Source: an uncultured Lachnospiraceae bacterium
GTDB lineage: Bacteria; Bacillota; Clostridia; Lachnospirales; Lachnospiraceae
Length of the DNA stretch: 5,180 nucleotides
Direction: 5' to 3'
NCBI GenBank assembly: GCA_947177465.1
Contig: CAMWUP010000188.1
Coordinates: 1 to 5,180 of the forward strand
The translations under genes and the position numbers were made by a program. The notes beneath the pieces were generated by a model, which saw nothing but the letters and a program-made list of their open reading frames with translations, was not told where the DNA came from and did not search any database. Shown here piece after piece: positions 1 through 5,180 of the stretch; positions within the stretch are counted from its first letter, which is position 1, and every line of letters begins with the position of its first letter.

Positions 1-4
1 GCCC

Positions 5-442
5 ATGCTGGAGGAATATAAAAAGGTACTGCACGACCCGTACTTTATGCCTGAGATGACGTCCGGCGAAGAAGTGCAGTTTCCTGTGACCTTGCGCTGG
101 GGTGGTTCTGAGGATGCGGACGGAATCGAAATTCCCGTTGATTTTGAAGGAACACCCGAATTCTGCGAGATTACCGTGGAAGATAAAATCGCGCTGATGA
201 TAGAGATAAACGGTCACTGGTTTTATAAGGCTCCCGACGTGAAAACCATAGACCTTATGTCCGCATTTTTCAAAGATAAACTGGTTGGTAGTAAGCAGCT
301 CAAAGTAAAGCTGTTTGCCACGCCGGCAGACGGGGAGAATCATGATGATGGTACAAAGGACTGGAATTACAATTATTATACGGAGATGAAAAATCCGCCC
401 GAGTTCAGAATTCGTTATGAGGTTCCCGGGAAAGTAGGCTGA
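5..442 (+). CDS. Uncharacterised acidic protein, possibly the 3' part of a longer gene
   Basis: I do not recognise the family. The reading frame gives 145 residues from the ATG at 5 to a TGA at 440-442. The frame is also open in the four bases before that ATG, and no ribosome binding site can be seen because the window begins there, so the true start may lie outside. The protein is acidic, with no signal peptide, membrane segment or cysteine cluster; alternating hydrophobic and charged stretches at about residues 25-70 and 95-140 suggest a beta-rich fold. A Trp/Tyr/Asn-rich patch, KDWNYNYY, lies near residue 120. Codon use and composition resemble the two genes downstream, which supports real coding. 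It ends 86 bases before the SOD gene on the same strand, so co-transcription is possible. A cytoplasmic location is inferred only from the lack of export signals in the visible part. Confidence 0.6.
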   Translation: MLEEYKKVLHDPYFMPEMTSGEEVQFPVTLRWGGSEDADGIEIPVDFEGTPEFCEITVEDKIALMIEINGHWFYKAPDVKTIDLMSAFFKDKLVGSKQLKVKLFATPADGENHDDGTKDWNYNYYTEMKNPPEFRIRYEVPGKVG

Positions 443-456
443 TACAACGGTATCAG
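439..456 (+). other. Perfect 7-bp hairpin overlapping a stop codon
   Basis: CTGATAC (439-445) pairs exactly with GTATCAG (450-456) around the loop AACG. The left arm contains the stop codon of the preceding gene. No T-run follows, so it is not a canonical intrinsic terminator. It could be a weak mRNA 3' structure or chance. Confidence 0.4.
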
Positions 457-513
457 ACATGCACAGACGGCGCTTTTCGGAATAGGATATCACAGGTTGG
501 ATATTCTATAATC

Positions 514-519
514 GGGAGG
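514..519 (+). promoter_or_regulatory. Ribosome binding site of the SOD gene
   Basis: GGGAGG lies nine bases before the ATG at 529 and fixes that start. Confidence 0.75.
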
Positions 520-528
520 CGCTTTTGC

Positions 529-1002
529 ATGTATGAAATATTGTCGGAATCCATTTATCCGCTGCTGTCCGGACAGCCGGAGCGTTATGCGAACATAAAG
601 GGAGGTCCGGATTATCCAAAGATAGAAGGCATGGTATTATTTTACAGGTTCAGAAAAGGAACGGTAGTGGTGGCGGATATAGCGGGACTGCCGGATAATG
701 GGAGCGGTGTATACGGCTTTCATATCCATGAAGGAAAGGCGTGCACAGGTAACGGTACGGATGCCTTTGCAGACGCAGGGCTGCATTTGAATCCATATGG
801 AAAGGCGCATCCTTTGCATATGGGCGATATGCCGGTGCTTTTTGGCAATAACGGGACTGCGTGGGCGGCTTTTTTCACGGAGCGTTTCCTACCCGGCGAG
901 GTGGCGGGGCATACCGTTATCATTCACGATATGCCGGATGATTATGAAACGCAGCCATCCGGTGGCTCCGGTGAAAAGATAGCCTGCGGCGTCATCTACT
1001 AA
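529..1002 (+). CDS. sodC: Cu/Zn superoxide dismutase family protein, no signal peptide
   Basis: Predicted to convert superoxide to hydrogen peroxide and oxygen at a copper-zinc site. All family ligands are visible in 157 residues: copper His65 and His67 in GFHIHE, bridging His86 in GLHLNP, zinc His94, His97 and Asp100, and copper His133 in IIHD. Cys72 and Cys153 match the conserved disulfide pair. Lys150 in EKIACG occupies the place of the usual active-site arginine; I believe lysine also occurs in related Firmicute proteins. The zinc loop is very short: His94 and His97 are three residues apart, against nine in the eukaryotic enzyme. The N-terminus, MYEILSESIY, has no signal peptide, whereas the best-known bacterial members are exported, so this one is probably cytosolic unless exported unconventionally. 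The start is set by GGGAGG. The gene follows the edge gene on the same strand and precedes the Fic gene, which has its own promoter. The family call is firm; activity is inferred. Confidence 0.9.
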   Translation: MYEILSESIYPLLSGQPERYANIKGGPDYPKIEGMVLFYRFRKGTVVVADIAGLPDNGSGVYGFHIHEGKACTGNGTDAFADAGLHLNPYGKAHPLHMGDMPVLFGNNGTAWAAFFTERFLPGEVAGHTVIIHDMPDDYETQPSGGSGEKIACGVIY

Positions 1003-1060
1003 TTTGGGGTTTCCTGATTTTTCGCGCAGTGGTTTCAACCTACCCTTTTCAGAGATTTTG

Positions 1061-1069
1061 TGGTACAAT
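1061..1069 (+). promoter_or_regulatory. Predicted extended -10 promoter for the Fic gene
   Basis: TGG followed by TACAAT (1064-1069) forms an extended -10 (TGn plus a five-of-six box). No good -35 is present at 16-18 bases upstream, which extended -10 promoters tolerate. Transcription would start near 1076, leaving a short leader that still contains the GAGAGG ribosome binding site at 1082-1087. Confidence 0.5.
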
Positions 1070-1098
1070 ATCGGTGTATTTGAGAGGATGGTGGCAAG

Positions 1099-1848
1099 GT
1101 GGAAATACTAAGAAAAATAGACCTTTTCCAGAAAGAAATCAATGCGCTGCGCCCGATGGAGGGCGAAATGCTGGGACAAATACAGGATTATTACCGGGTG
1201 GGGCTGACATGGACGTCCAATGCACTGGAAGGGAACTCCTTGACGGAGAGTGAGACAAAGGTACTTTTGGAAGATGGCTTGACAGTGGGAGGGAAACCAC
1301 TGCGGGATGTGTTCGAGGCGGTGGGCCATGCGAAAGCCTATGATTTTATGTTTTCCGTGTTTAAAGACCGATGCGTTGACGAGCAGACGGTGCTGAAGAT
1401 GCACAGGCTGTTCTATCAGAATATTGAGCAGGGGGATGCCGGGCGCTATCGGGATATCCGTGTGCTTATCACAGGGTCGCAGTATCCTGTGGCTGCTCCG
1501 GATAAGGTACAGGAGGAGATGGAGCGGCTGTTTGCGTGGGTGCGGAAGGAGAGGGATGGGTACCATCCCGTTGAATTTGCCGCCCAGCTTCATAAGAGAT
1601 TCGTATTCATTCACCCGTTCAAGGATGGGAACGGCAGGGTGGCAAGGCTCCTGATGAATCTGGCACTGATTCAGGACGGGTATCTGCCGGCAGTGGTACC
1701 TCCCATCCTGCGGGGGGATTATGTGTCTCTGCTGGAGCGGGCGCACAGGGATGACGGAGATTTCATAGAATTCATTGCGGAGCGGGAGCTTGCGTCTCAG
1801 AAGGAGATGCTGCGTCTGTTCCAGATTCCGTTCCCCAGAGAGGGGTAG
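1099..1848 (+). CDS. Fic family protein with N-terminal inhibitory motif (predicted AMP-transferase)
   Basis: Fic enzymes usually transfer AMP from ATP to a hydroxyl side chain of a target protein. The 249-residue product has the full catalytic motif HPFKDGNGRVAR at residues 172-183, with His172 as the expected base, Asp176 for the metal and the GNGR anion hole. The segment around residues 115-135 (GRYRDIRV onward) fits the target-binding flap. SNALEG at residues 40-45 matches the (S/T)xxxE(G/N) inhibitory helix; with the helix N-terminal in the same chain, this is a class II Fic whose Glu44 should hold the enzyme off until relieved. There is no signal peptide or extra DNA-binding domain. The start is GTG: a TGA at 1081-1083 precedes it in frame with no other start between, and GAGAGG lies 11 bases upstream. 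No separate antitoxin gene adjoins it. The target is unknown, and some Fic proteins also remove AMP. Confidence 0.92.
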   Translation: MEILRKIDLFQKEINALRPMEGEMLGQIQDYYRVGLTWTSNALEGNSLTESETKVLLEDGLTVGGKPLRDVFEAVGHAKAYDFMFSVFKDRCVDEQTVLKMHRLFYQNIEQGDAGRYRDIRVLITGSQYPVAAPDKVQEEMERLFAWVRKERDGYHPVEFAAQLHKRFVFIHPFKDGNGRVARLLMNLALIQDGYLPAVVPPILRGDYVSLLERAHRDDGDFIEFIAERELASQKEMLRLFQIPFPREG

Positions 1849-1891
1849 GGAAATTTTGGTTGTATGAGTCGGCAGTGGCTGAAACAGGTAC

Positions 1892-1923
1892 AAGGTATCT
1901 TATCGAAAGATGGATGCCTTTTT
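1892..1923 (+). terminator. Probable intrinsic terminator after the Fic gene
   Basis: AAGG at 1892-1895 pairs with CCTT at 1917-1920, and an inner ATCTT/AAGAT stem (1897-1901 with 1907-1911) closes a five-base loop; the two stems are separated by a small internal bulge or alternative wobble pairs. Five T residues (1919-1923) follow. The stem is imperfect and only moderately GC-rich, so efficiency is uncertain. It lies about 45 bases after the Fic stop, in the right place to separate it from the convergent AraC-type gene. The rest of 1849-1980 shows no gene, and I see no convincing terminator for the minus-strand gene there. Confidence 0.45.
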
Positions 1924-1980
1924 CTATTGCTTTAAATGGGGAGTCGTTAAGGGATATGGGAAAGGAATTTTATCCTGCAA

Positions 1981-2817
1981 TCACTTCCTGTAGGCTCTCG
2001 GCGTAACGCCGTACCTCTTCTTAAAAGCATCCTTGAAGTAGTTGCTGTCGGAAAAACCACAGCGGAGTGCAATTTCCGTTATAGAATTATCCGTAGTGAT
2101 GAGTTCAAGCGCGGCGTGCTGCAGCCGGATAAAAACAAGGTACTCATGTACGCCGATGCCCGCGGCCTCTCTGAATTTCCGGCTCAAATAATTAGGGCTG
2201 TAGCCTGCGGCTTCGGCGATATCTGCCATTGTAAGGTACTCCATATAATGACTGCTGATAAATTGTGCAGCCTGAACAATCTGCCGGTCAGTCGTACGAA
2301 TATGGACGGGCATGTCCTGTGGGAATATGCAGGCCCGGCTGCAAAGTAAAAACAGCTCCTGCAATAAGGTTTGCAGCATGAGAGAGGAACGTACATCACC
2401 AATTTTCTCTTCCTTCACCATGCGCAAAAGAAGCGCGGTAATCTGTTCGCGATGTGCTTCCGGAGCTTGAAAAATCCGCATTTCGGAAAAAAAATCTGTT
2501 TGCTGCGGGAGCAGTTGCTTTACAGGTTCCCAGACGTCTGCTTCACGGAAAAAGACAATGCTTCTCTTGCAGTCTCCGAACTTGTAACGCGTATAATGAA
2601 GCACTTGCGGCGGAATCAGCAAAAAATCGCCGCTGTGCAAATCATGTATATTATTTTCTATAAAGAAACGGCAGGCTCCGCTTTCAATGTAAAAAAGCTC
2701 AAAATAAGGGTGGCAGTGATGAGAGGGCATTACATAACCGGCTTTTTTAACTTTTACTTCTGCATAGATTCTGTCAATCATTTTCTCTGTTTTTCTTATG
2801 CTTCTGTTGTTTGTCAT
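1981..2817 (-). CDS. AraC-family transcriptional regulator with cupin sensor domain
   Basis: A cytoplasmic DNA-binding regulator of 278 residues, a normal length for the family. The N-terminal half looks like an AraC-type cupin: SHHCHPYFELFYIESG at residues 32-47 and the following GDFLLIPPQVLHY at 63-75, which usually bind a small effector. The C-terminal half has the two helix-turn-helix motifs: LTMADIAEAAGYSPNYLSRKF at about 195-215 and SITEIALRCGFSDSNYFKDAF at about 245-265, ending in the family signature RYGVTPRAYR. I chose the ATG at 2815-2817 because GGAGG lies five bases upstream. An in-frame ATG 18 codons earlier (2869-2871) has no ribosome binding site and would lie upstream of the predicted transcription start. 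The gene is divergent from the MATE pump, so it probably controls the pump; the effector and the direction of control are not visible. Possible autoregulation is inferred from the overlapping promoters. Confidence 0.92.
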   Translation of the reverse strand: MTNNRSIRKTEKMIDRIYAEVKVKKAGYVMPSHHCHPYFELFYIESGACRFFIENNIHDLHSGDFLLIPPQVLHYTRYKFGDCKRSIVFFREADVWEPVKQLLPQQTDFFSEMRIFQAPEAHREQITALLLRMVKEEKIGDVRSSLMLQTLLQELFLLCSRACIFPQDMPVHIRTTDRQIVQAAQFISSHYMEYLTMADIAEAAGYSPNYLSRKFREAAGIGVHEYLVFIRLQHAALELITTDNSITEIALRCGFSDSNYFKDAFKKRYGVTPRAYRK

Positions 2818-2822
2818 AGCCG

Positions 2823-2827
2823 CCTCC
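2823..2827 (-). promoter_or_regulatory. Ribosome binding site deciding the AraC-type start
   Basis: Read on the minus strand, GGAGG sits five bases before the ATG at 2817. It favours this start over the upstream in-frame ATG at 2871. Confidence 0.75.
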
Positions 2828-2859
2828 GAATATTGTTGAAAAAACAGTATTTTGAGGCA

Positions 2860-2888
2860 ATTGTATTCCATAATCAGTAGAAAATCAA
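2860..2888 (-). promoter_or_regulatory. Predicted promoter of the AraC-type gene
   Basis: On the minus strand, TTGATT (2883-2888) and TACAAT (2860-2865) are separated by exactly 17 bases. Transcription would begin near 2853, about 35 bases before the chosen start codon. The -35 box overlaps the proposed -35 of the divergent pump promoter. Confidence 0.6.
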
Positions 2889-2906
2889 GAAAAAGTATGG
2901 TAAATT
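2878..2906 (+). promoter_or_regulatory. Predicted promoter of the MATE gene
   Basis: TAGAAA (2878-2883), a 17-base spacer and TAAATT (2901-2906) preceded by TGG form a weak promoter with an extended -10. Transcription would begin near 2913. The weak boxes would suit a gene that needs an activator, but this is inference. Confidence 0.4.
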
Positions 2907-2927
2907 TTTTGTATCGAGTGGACGAAC

Positions 2928-2933
2928 GAGGAG
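2928..2933 (+). promoter_or_regulatory. Ribosome binding site deciding the MATE start
   Basis: GAGGAG is nine bases from the ATG at 2943 but only three from the ATG at 2937. The normal spacing range favours 2943. Confidence 0.65.
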
Positions 2934-2942
2934 CGTATGCAA

Positions 2943-4352
2943 ATGAATTTTCTAAAAAAAGAAAACAACAGAAACCTGATATTAAATGGAAATATGCTGC
3001 AGGCAGTGCTTTCTATTGCTATACCGGTTGCGTTAAATTCCTTTTTGCAGACCATGTACAATCTTACGGATACTTACTGGCTTGGAAAAATCGGCACGGA
3101 ACAACTGGCAGCAATTAATCTGGTGACACCTGTACAGAATATCATTCTCAATTTCGGCACCGGCATTACAGTGGCAGGTTCGGTGCTCATAGCGCAATAT
3201 ATCGGGGCCGGCGATGACGAGAATGCGAAGGGTATGGCGAATCAGATTTTTGCCTGCGCAATCCTTTTTGCGTTTGCCTGCGCCGGTATCTGCTTTTTTA
3301 CGACCCCTGCTATTGTAGGGTGGCTTGGCGCTGCCGGCAATACTTATGACTATGGAAATATATACCTTCGGATTGTCGTTTTGGATATGCCTCTTTTGTA
3401 TACCATAAATATATACAATGCCATTCATCAGGCACAGGGAGACACTGTGCGTCCCATGCTGCTCAATTTTTTGGGAATTGTTATCAATATGATTCTGGAC
3501 CCGCTTTTCATGATTGGCTTAAACTTAAATATCACAGGGGCGGCGCTTGCTACATTGGCGGCAAAGCTTCCCTCTGCAGTCATAGCATTTTATGCATTGA
3601 CAAGACCTTCCCAGACAATCAATCTTGATTTGCGTCATCTGAAATTTGAAAAAGCCAAGCTGATGTCCATTTTAAAAGTTGGTCTGCCCACCGCAATAGG
3701 CGGTTCTACCATGCAGCTGGGCTTCCTGCTGATGAGCAAAAATGTCTATCAATACGGCACGGAGGCAATGGCGGCGTATGGTATCGGGAATAAAGTGAAC
3801 AGCCTTATCACACTTCCCACAAACGGTGTAGGCTCTGCGGTTGCAACGATTGTCGGACAGAATGTGGGGGCAGGACAGTATGACAGGGCAGAAAAGGGTT
3901 ACAAACTTGCCCGAAACATCAGTATTCTTTTTCTGCTCGTGGGCGGTATGATTTTATCTCTTGCGCCCATTTCAAAAGCGATTGTAGGTATCTTTTCAGA
4001 TGATGCCGTTGTGATTGCAATGGCGGCTGATTTTCTGAGCATTATGGCGTTTTGGTGCTGGACGAACGGGATATATAATTCATCAATCGGACTTTTCCAA
4101 GGGACAGGACACACGGAAGTTACGATGCTTGTGGATGTTTCCCGCTTATGGGTGTTCCGCTTCCTGACACTGTTTCTTTTTGAAACGGTATTCCATATGG
4201 GCGTGCGCAGCATATGGTACAGCGTGGTGGTCAGCAACGGCATATCGGCAGCAATATTGTACGTGCTTTACCGTATGCGTATCTGGCGCAAACCGGGCAT
4301 GCAGAAGAAGGGGCGTATATGGAGTGTGATTTTTCCGTCAAAAAGAAGTTAG
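2943..4352 (+). CDS. MATE family multidrug/cation efflux transporter
   Basis: An inner-membrane antiporter of 469 residues, the usual size for the family; members export drugs or other organic compounds using a sodium or proton gradient. Hydrophobic segments recur along its length, in keeping with 12 helices arranged as two similar halves. Family hallmarks are visible: TMYNLTDTYWLGKIG at about residues 37-51 in the first helix region, AQYIGAGDDENA at 85-95, AIHQAQGDT at 160-168, AMAAYGIGNKV at 275-285, VGQNVGAGQYDRAEKG at 304-319 and LFQGTGHT at 384-391. The C-terminus is short and basic. The substrate cannot be read from sequence. An ATG two codons upstream is in frame, but the ribosome binding site spacing favours 2943. 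The divergent AraC-type gene next door is the likely regulator. No terminator is seen after the stop. Confidence 0.94.
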   Translation: MNFLKKENNRNLILNGNMLQAVLSIAIPVALNSFLQTMYNLTDTYWLGKIGTEQLAAINLVTPVQNIILNFGTGITVAGSVLIAQYIGAGDDENAKGMANQIFACAILFAFACAGICFFTTPAIVGWLGAAGNTYDYGNIYLRIVVLDMPLLYTINIYNAIHQAQGDTVRPMLLNFLGIVINMILDPLFMIGLNLNITGAALATLAAKLPSAVIAFYALTRPSQTINLDLRHLKFEKAKLMSILKVGLPTAIGGSTMQLGFLLMSKNVYQYGTEAMAAYGIGNKVNSLITLPTNGVGSAVATIVGQNVGAGQYDRAEKGYKLARNISILFLLVGGMILSLAPISKAIVGIFSDDAVVIAMAADFLSIMAFWCWTNGIYNSSIGLFQGTGHTEVTMLVDVSRLWVFRFLTLFLFETVFHMGVRSIWYSVVVSNGISAAILYVLYRMRIWRKPGMQKKGRIWSVIFPSKRS

Positions 4353-4378
4353 TGCAGTCGTTTTGACAGGTTTGGTCA

Positions 4379-4407
4379 TTGTGAGGCTGCATAGATTGTG
4401 TTACAAT
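4379..4407 (+). promoter_or_regulatory. Predicted promoter of the small secreted protein gene
   Basis: TTGTGA (4379-4384), a 17-base spacer and TACAAT (4402-4407) with TG one base upstream (4399-4400) form a good sigma-A-like promoter. Transcription would start near 4414, giving a leader of about 50 bases. This separates the gene from the MATE transcript. Confidence 0.6.
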
Positions 4408-4463
4408 ATAGAAGTTGCAGGGCAGCCAAGAAGAATTGGCAGGAAAGGAAAAGGGTAAAGGCA

Positions 4464-4769
4464 ATGAAGAAAATCGTGGCATTCTTGACGGCAGTTTTGA
4501 TATTGGCAGGAAGTGTGGGAGCGACGGCAACGGCTGACAACAGCTTGTGCGTACATCCGTATGAAAAGGTTTCGACGACAAAGGAGATATGTACAGCCAC
4601 TACCACCCATCCCTTATGGGTTGGCAACAACCCAAACGGGGAACCCATTCTGGCGGACTGCACCGTAACCTATAAATGGGAAGAGACCAAAACGGTGTGT
4701 ACGCACTGTAGACAGATACTCAGCACGGAGACAAAGACAATTTCTGAAACACATTCCATCCATCACTGA
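4464..4769 (+). CDS. Small secreted Cys/His protein of unknown function
   Basis: The product has 101 residues. It begins with a clear signal peptide: MKK, a hydrophobic core at residues 4-19, and an Ala-x-Ala cleavage region (ATATA, residues 20-24), leaving about 77-79 residues outside the membrane. The mature part has five cysteines (29, 43, 66, 79, 82) and several histidines, arranged as CVH at 29-31 and CTHC at 79-82, with a His-rich tail HSIHH. This pattern could bind zinc or another metal, or form disulfides with one free thiol; neither is shown. I do not recognise a named family. I chose the ATG at 4464 because AAGGG lies eight bases upstream and the signal peptide starts there; the in-frame GTG at 4398 lies inside the predicted promoter. 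The next gene on the same strand encodes a lipoprotein, so both may act at the cell surface. Confidence 0.8.
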   Translation: MKKIVAFLTAVLILAGSVGATATADNSLCVHPYEKVSTTKEICTATTTHPLWVGNNPNGEPILADCTVTYKWEETKTVCTHCRQILSTETKTISETHSIHH

Positions 4770-4774
4770 TGAAG

Positions 4775-4795
4775 AGGGCGGCTTACAGCTGCCCT
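4775..4795 (+). other. 9-bp hairpin without a T-run
   Basis: AGGGCGGCT (4775-4783) pairs with AGCTGCCCT (4787-4795) around the loop TAC, with one G-U wobble. It sits just after the stop of the small secreted protein gene, where a terminator is expected, but TTAAAAAAA follows instead of a T-run. It may be a weak terminator, an mRNA 3' stabiliser or an attenuating structure before the lipoprotein gene. Confidence 0.45.
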
Positions 4796-4850
4796 TAAAA
4801 AAACATGCCGGCTGTTATACAGAAAAAGAGTAAGGACGGAAATCAGGTGG

Positions 4851-4857
4851 AAGGGAG
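4851..4857 (+). promoter_or_regulatory. Ribosome binding site of the lipoprotein gene
   Basis: AAGGGAG lies nine bases before the GTG at 4867. A second match, AAGGAG at 4862-4867, touches the start codon and is too close to serve. Confidence 0.55.
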
Positions 4858-4866
4858 TGGGAAGGA

Positions 4867-5180
4867 GTGAAAGGAAGGAAATGGATAAGCCTGTCTCTGG
4901 CTGTTGTTTTGCTGCTTACAGGCTGCGGCGGAAAAGGAACGGAACCGGGCGGTACGGTGACGGAGGAGCTTTATGACCTGGAACTGACGGAAAAAAACAC
5001 GGGGCTTACCCTGCAGGAGGGGGAGATATCCCTTGGGGCGCAGTACTATAACGGGGAAAGCCTCTGGTTTGTAGGCAACGGGGAAGGGCAGGTTTTCTGC
5101 TGCCGTGGGGAAAGCGGGGAGAGGGAGCTGTTCCTGGCAGAAATCCCCTCGTATTATAAATGGTACAATCTGTACAGGGA
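4867..5180 (+). CDS. Lipoprotein, N-terminal part, cut by the window edge
   Basis: The frame opens with GTG at 4867 and runs off the right edge after 104 codons. The N-terminus is a lipoprotein signal: basic KGRK, a hydrophobic stretch (ISLSLAVVLLL), then the lipobox LTGC with Cys20 as the lipid-bearing residue. The mature protein should be anchored on the outer face of the membrane. After a Gly/Pro-rich linker (21-30) comes an acidic stretch, then beta-like sequence such as LGAQYYNGESLWFVGNG at 56-72, and a CysCys pair at 78-79. The alternating short beta-type segments could be the start of a propeller-like domain, but too little is visible to name it. GTG is the only usable start after the in-frame stop at 4831-4833. 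It lies 97 bases after the small secreted protein gene and may share its promoter. Confidence 0.8.
   Translation, partial: MKGRKWISLSLAVVLLLTGCGGKGTEPGGTVTEELYDLELTEKNTGLTLQEGEISLGAQYYNGESLWFVGNGEGQVFCCRGESGERELFLAEIPSYYKWYNLYR

Noticed and set aside
507..512. Perfect TATAAT box before the SOD gene
   Set aside because: Transcription from it would begin near 519, removing the GGGAGG ribosome binding site at 514-519, and there is no matching -35 at 16-18 bases. It is more likely chance, with the gene read from an upstream promoter.
1108..1893. Long open frame on the minus strand opposite the Fic gene
   Set aside because: It lies entirely over a gene with an intact catalytic motif, and its product is rich in His/Pro/Leu/Arg with no domain. 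It is a shadow of the Fic codon pattern.
2869..2871. Upstream in-frame ATG for the AraC-type protein
   Set aside because: It has no ribosome binding site and lies upstream of the transcription start expected from the promoter at 2860-2888. The ATG at 2817 has GGAGG at five bases.
2371..2880. Plus-strand open frame of 169 codons over the AraC-type gene
   Set aside because: The product has no recognisable domain, and the minus strand encodes a complete AraC-family protein with both helix-turn-helix motifs.
4363..4368. Consensus TTGACA after the MATE gene
   Set aside because: It is 33 bases from the TACAAT at 4402, and no -10-like box lies 16-18 bases downstream. TTGTGA at 4379 has the correct 17-base spacing.
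4766..4795. CTGATGA followed by a stem, resembling a hammerhead ribozyme core
   Set aside because: After the stem the required GAAA is absent (TTAAAA is present), and no flanking stems I and III were found. CTGATGA also contains the stop codon of the preceding gene.
4881..4975. Short frame from an ATG overlapping the lipoprotein start region
   Set aside because: It ends after about 31 codons. The GTG frame gives a textbook lipoprotein signal, and this one gives nothing recognisable.

Overview
The window reads like a chromosomal segment of a Gram-positive, Clostridia-type bacterium, probably Lachnospiraceae-like. This is inferred from the gene style: Shine-Dalgarno sites such as GGGAGG, GGAGG and AGGAG, sigma-A-like promoters with extended -10 boxes, two GTG starts, a lipobox lipoprotein, a small secreted Cys/His protein and a MATE pump paired with an AraC regulator. 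No rRNA, tRNA, CRISPR array, insertion sequence or phage module is visible.

Layout, left to right. At 5-442 there is an acidic protein of unknown function, possibly the 3' end of a longer gene cut by the window edge. At 529-1002 there is a Cu/Zn superoxide dismutase with all metal ligands, no signal peptide and a very short zinc loop. At 1099-1848 there is a single-domain Fic protein (predicted AMP-transferase) that carries its own N-terminal inhibitory motif, preceded by its own extended -10 promoter. A hairpin with a T-run at about 1892-1923 probably ends that transcript. The space up to 1981 separates it from a convergent gene.

At 1981-2817 (minus strand) lies an AraC-family regulator, divergent from a MATE efflux transporter at 2943-4352 (plus strand). 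Their predicted promoters overlap in the 125-base gap, so the regulator most likely controls the pump and possibly itself. By eye, this pair is richer in A+T than the flanking genes, so it may have arrived as a unit.

A good promoter at 4379-4407 starts a region of exported proteins: a 101-residue secreted protein with CxH and CxHC motifs (4464-4769), then the beginning of a lipoprotein (4867 to beyond the right edge). They may form one transcript, since the hairpin between them lacks a T-run.

The best-understood parts are the SOD, Fic, AraC and MATE genes, all of known families. No clearly new multi-gene system is visible. The least-explained items are the small Cys/His secreted protein with its lipoprotein neighbour, and the edge gene at the left.
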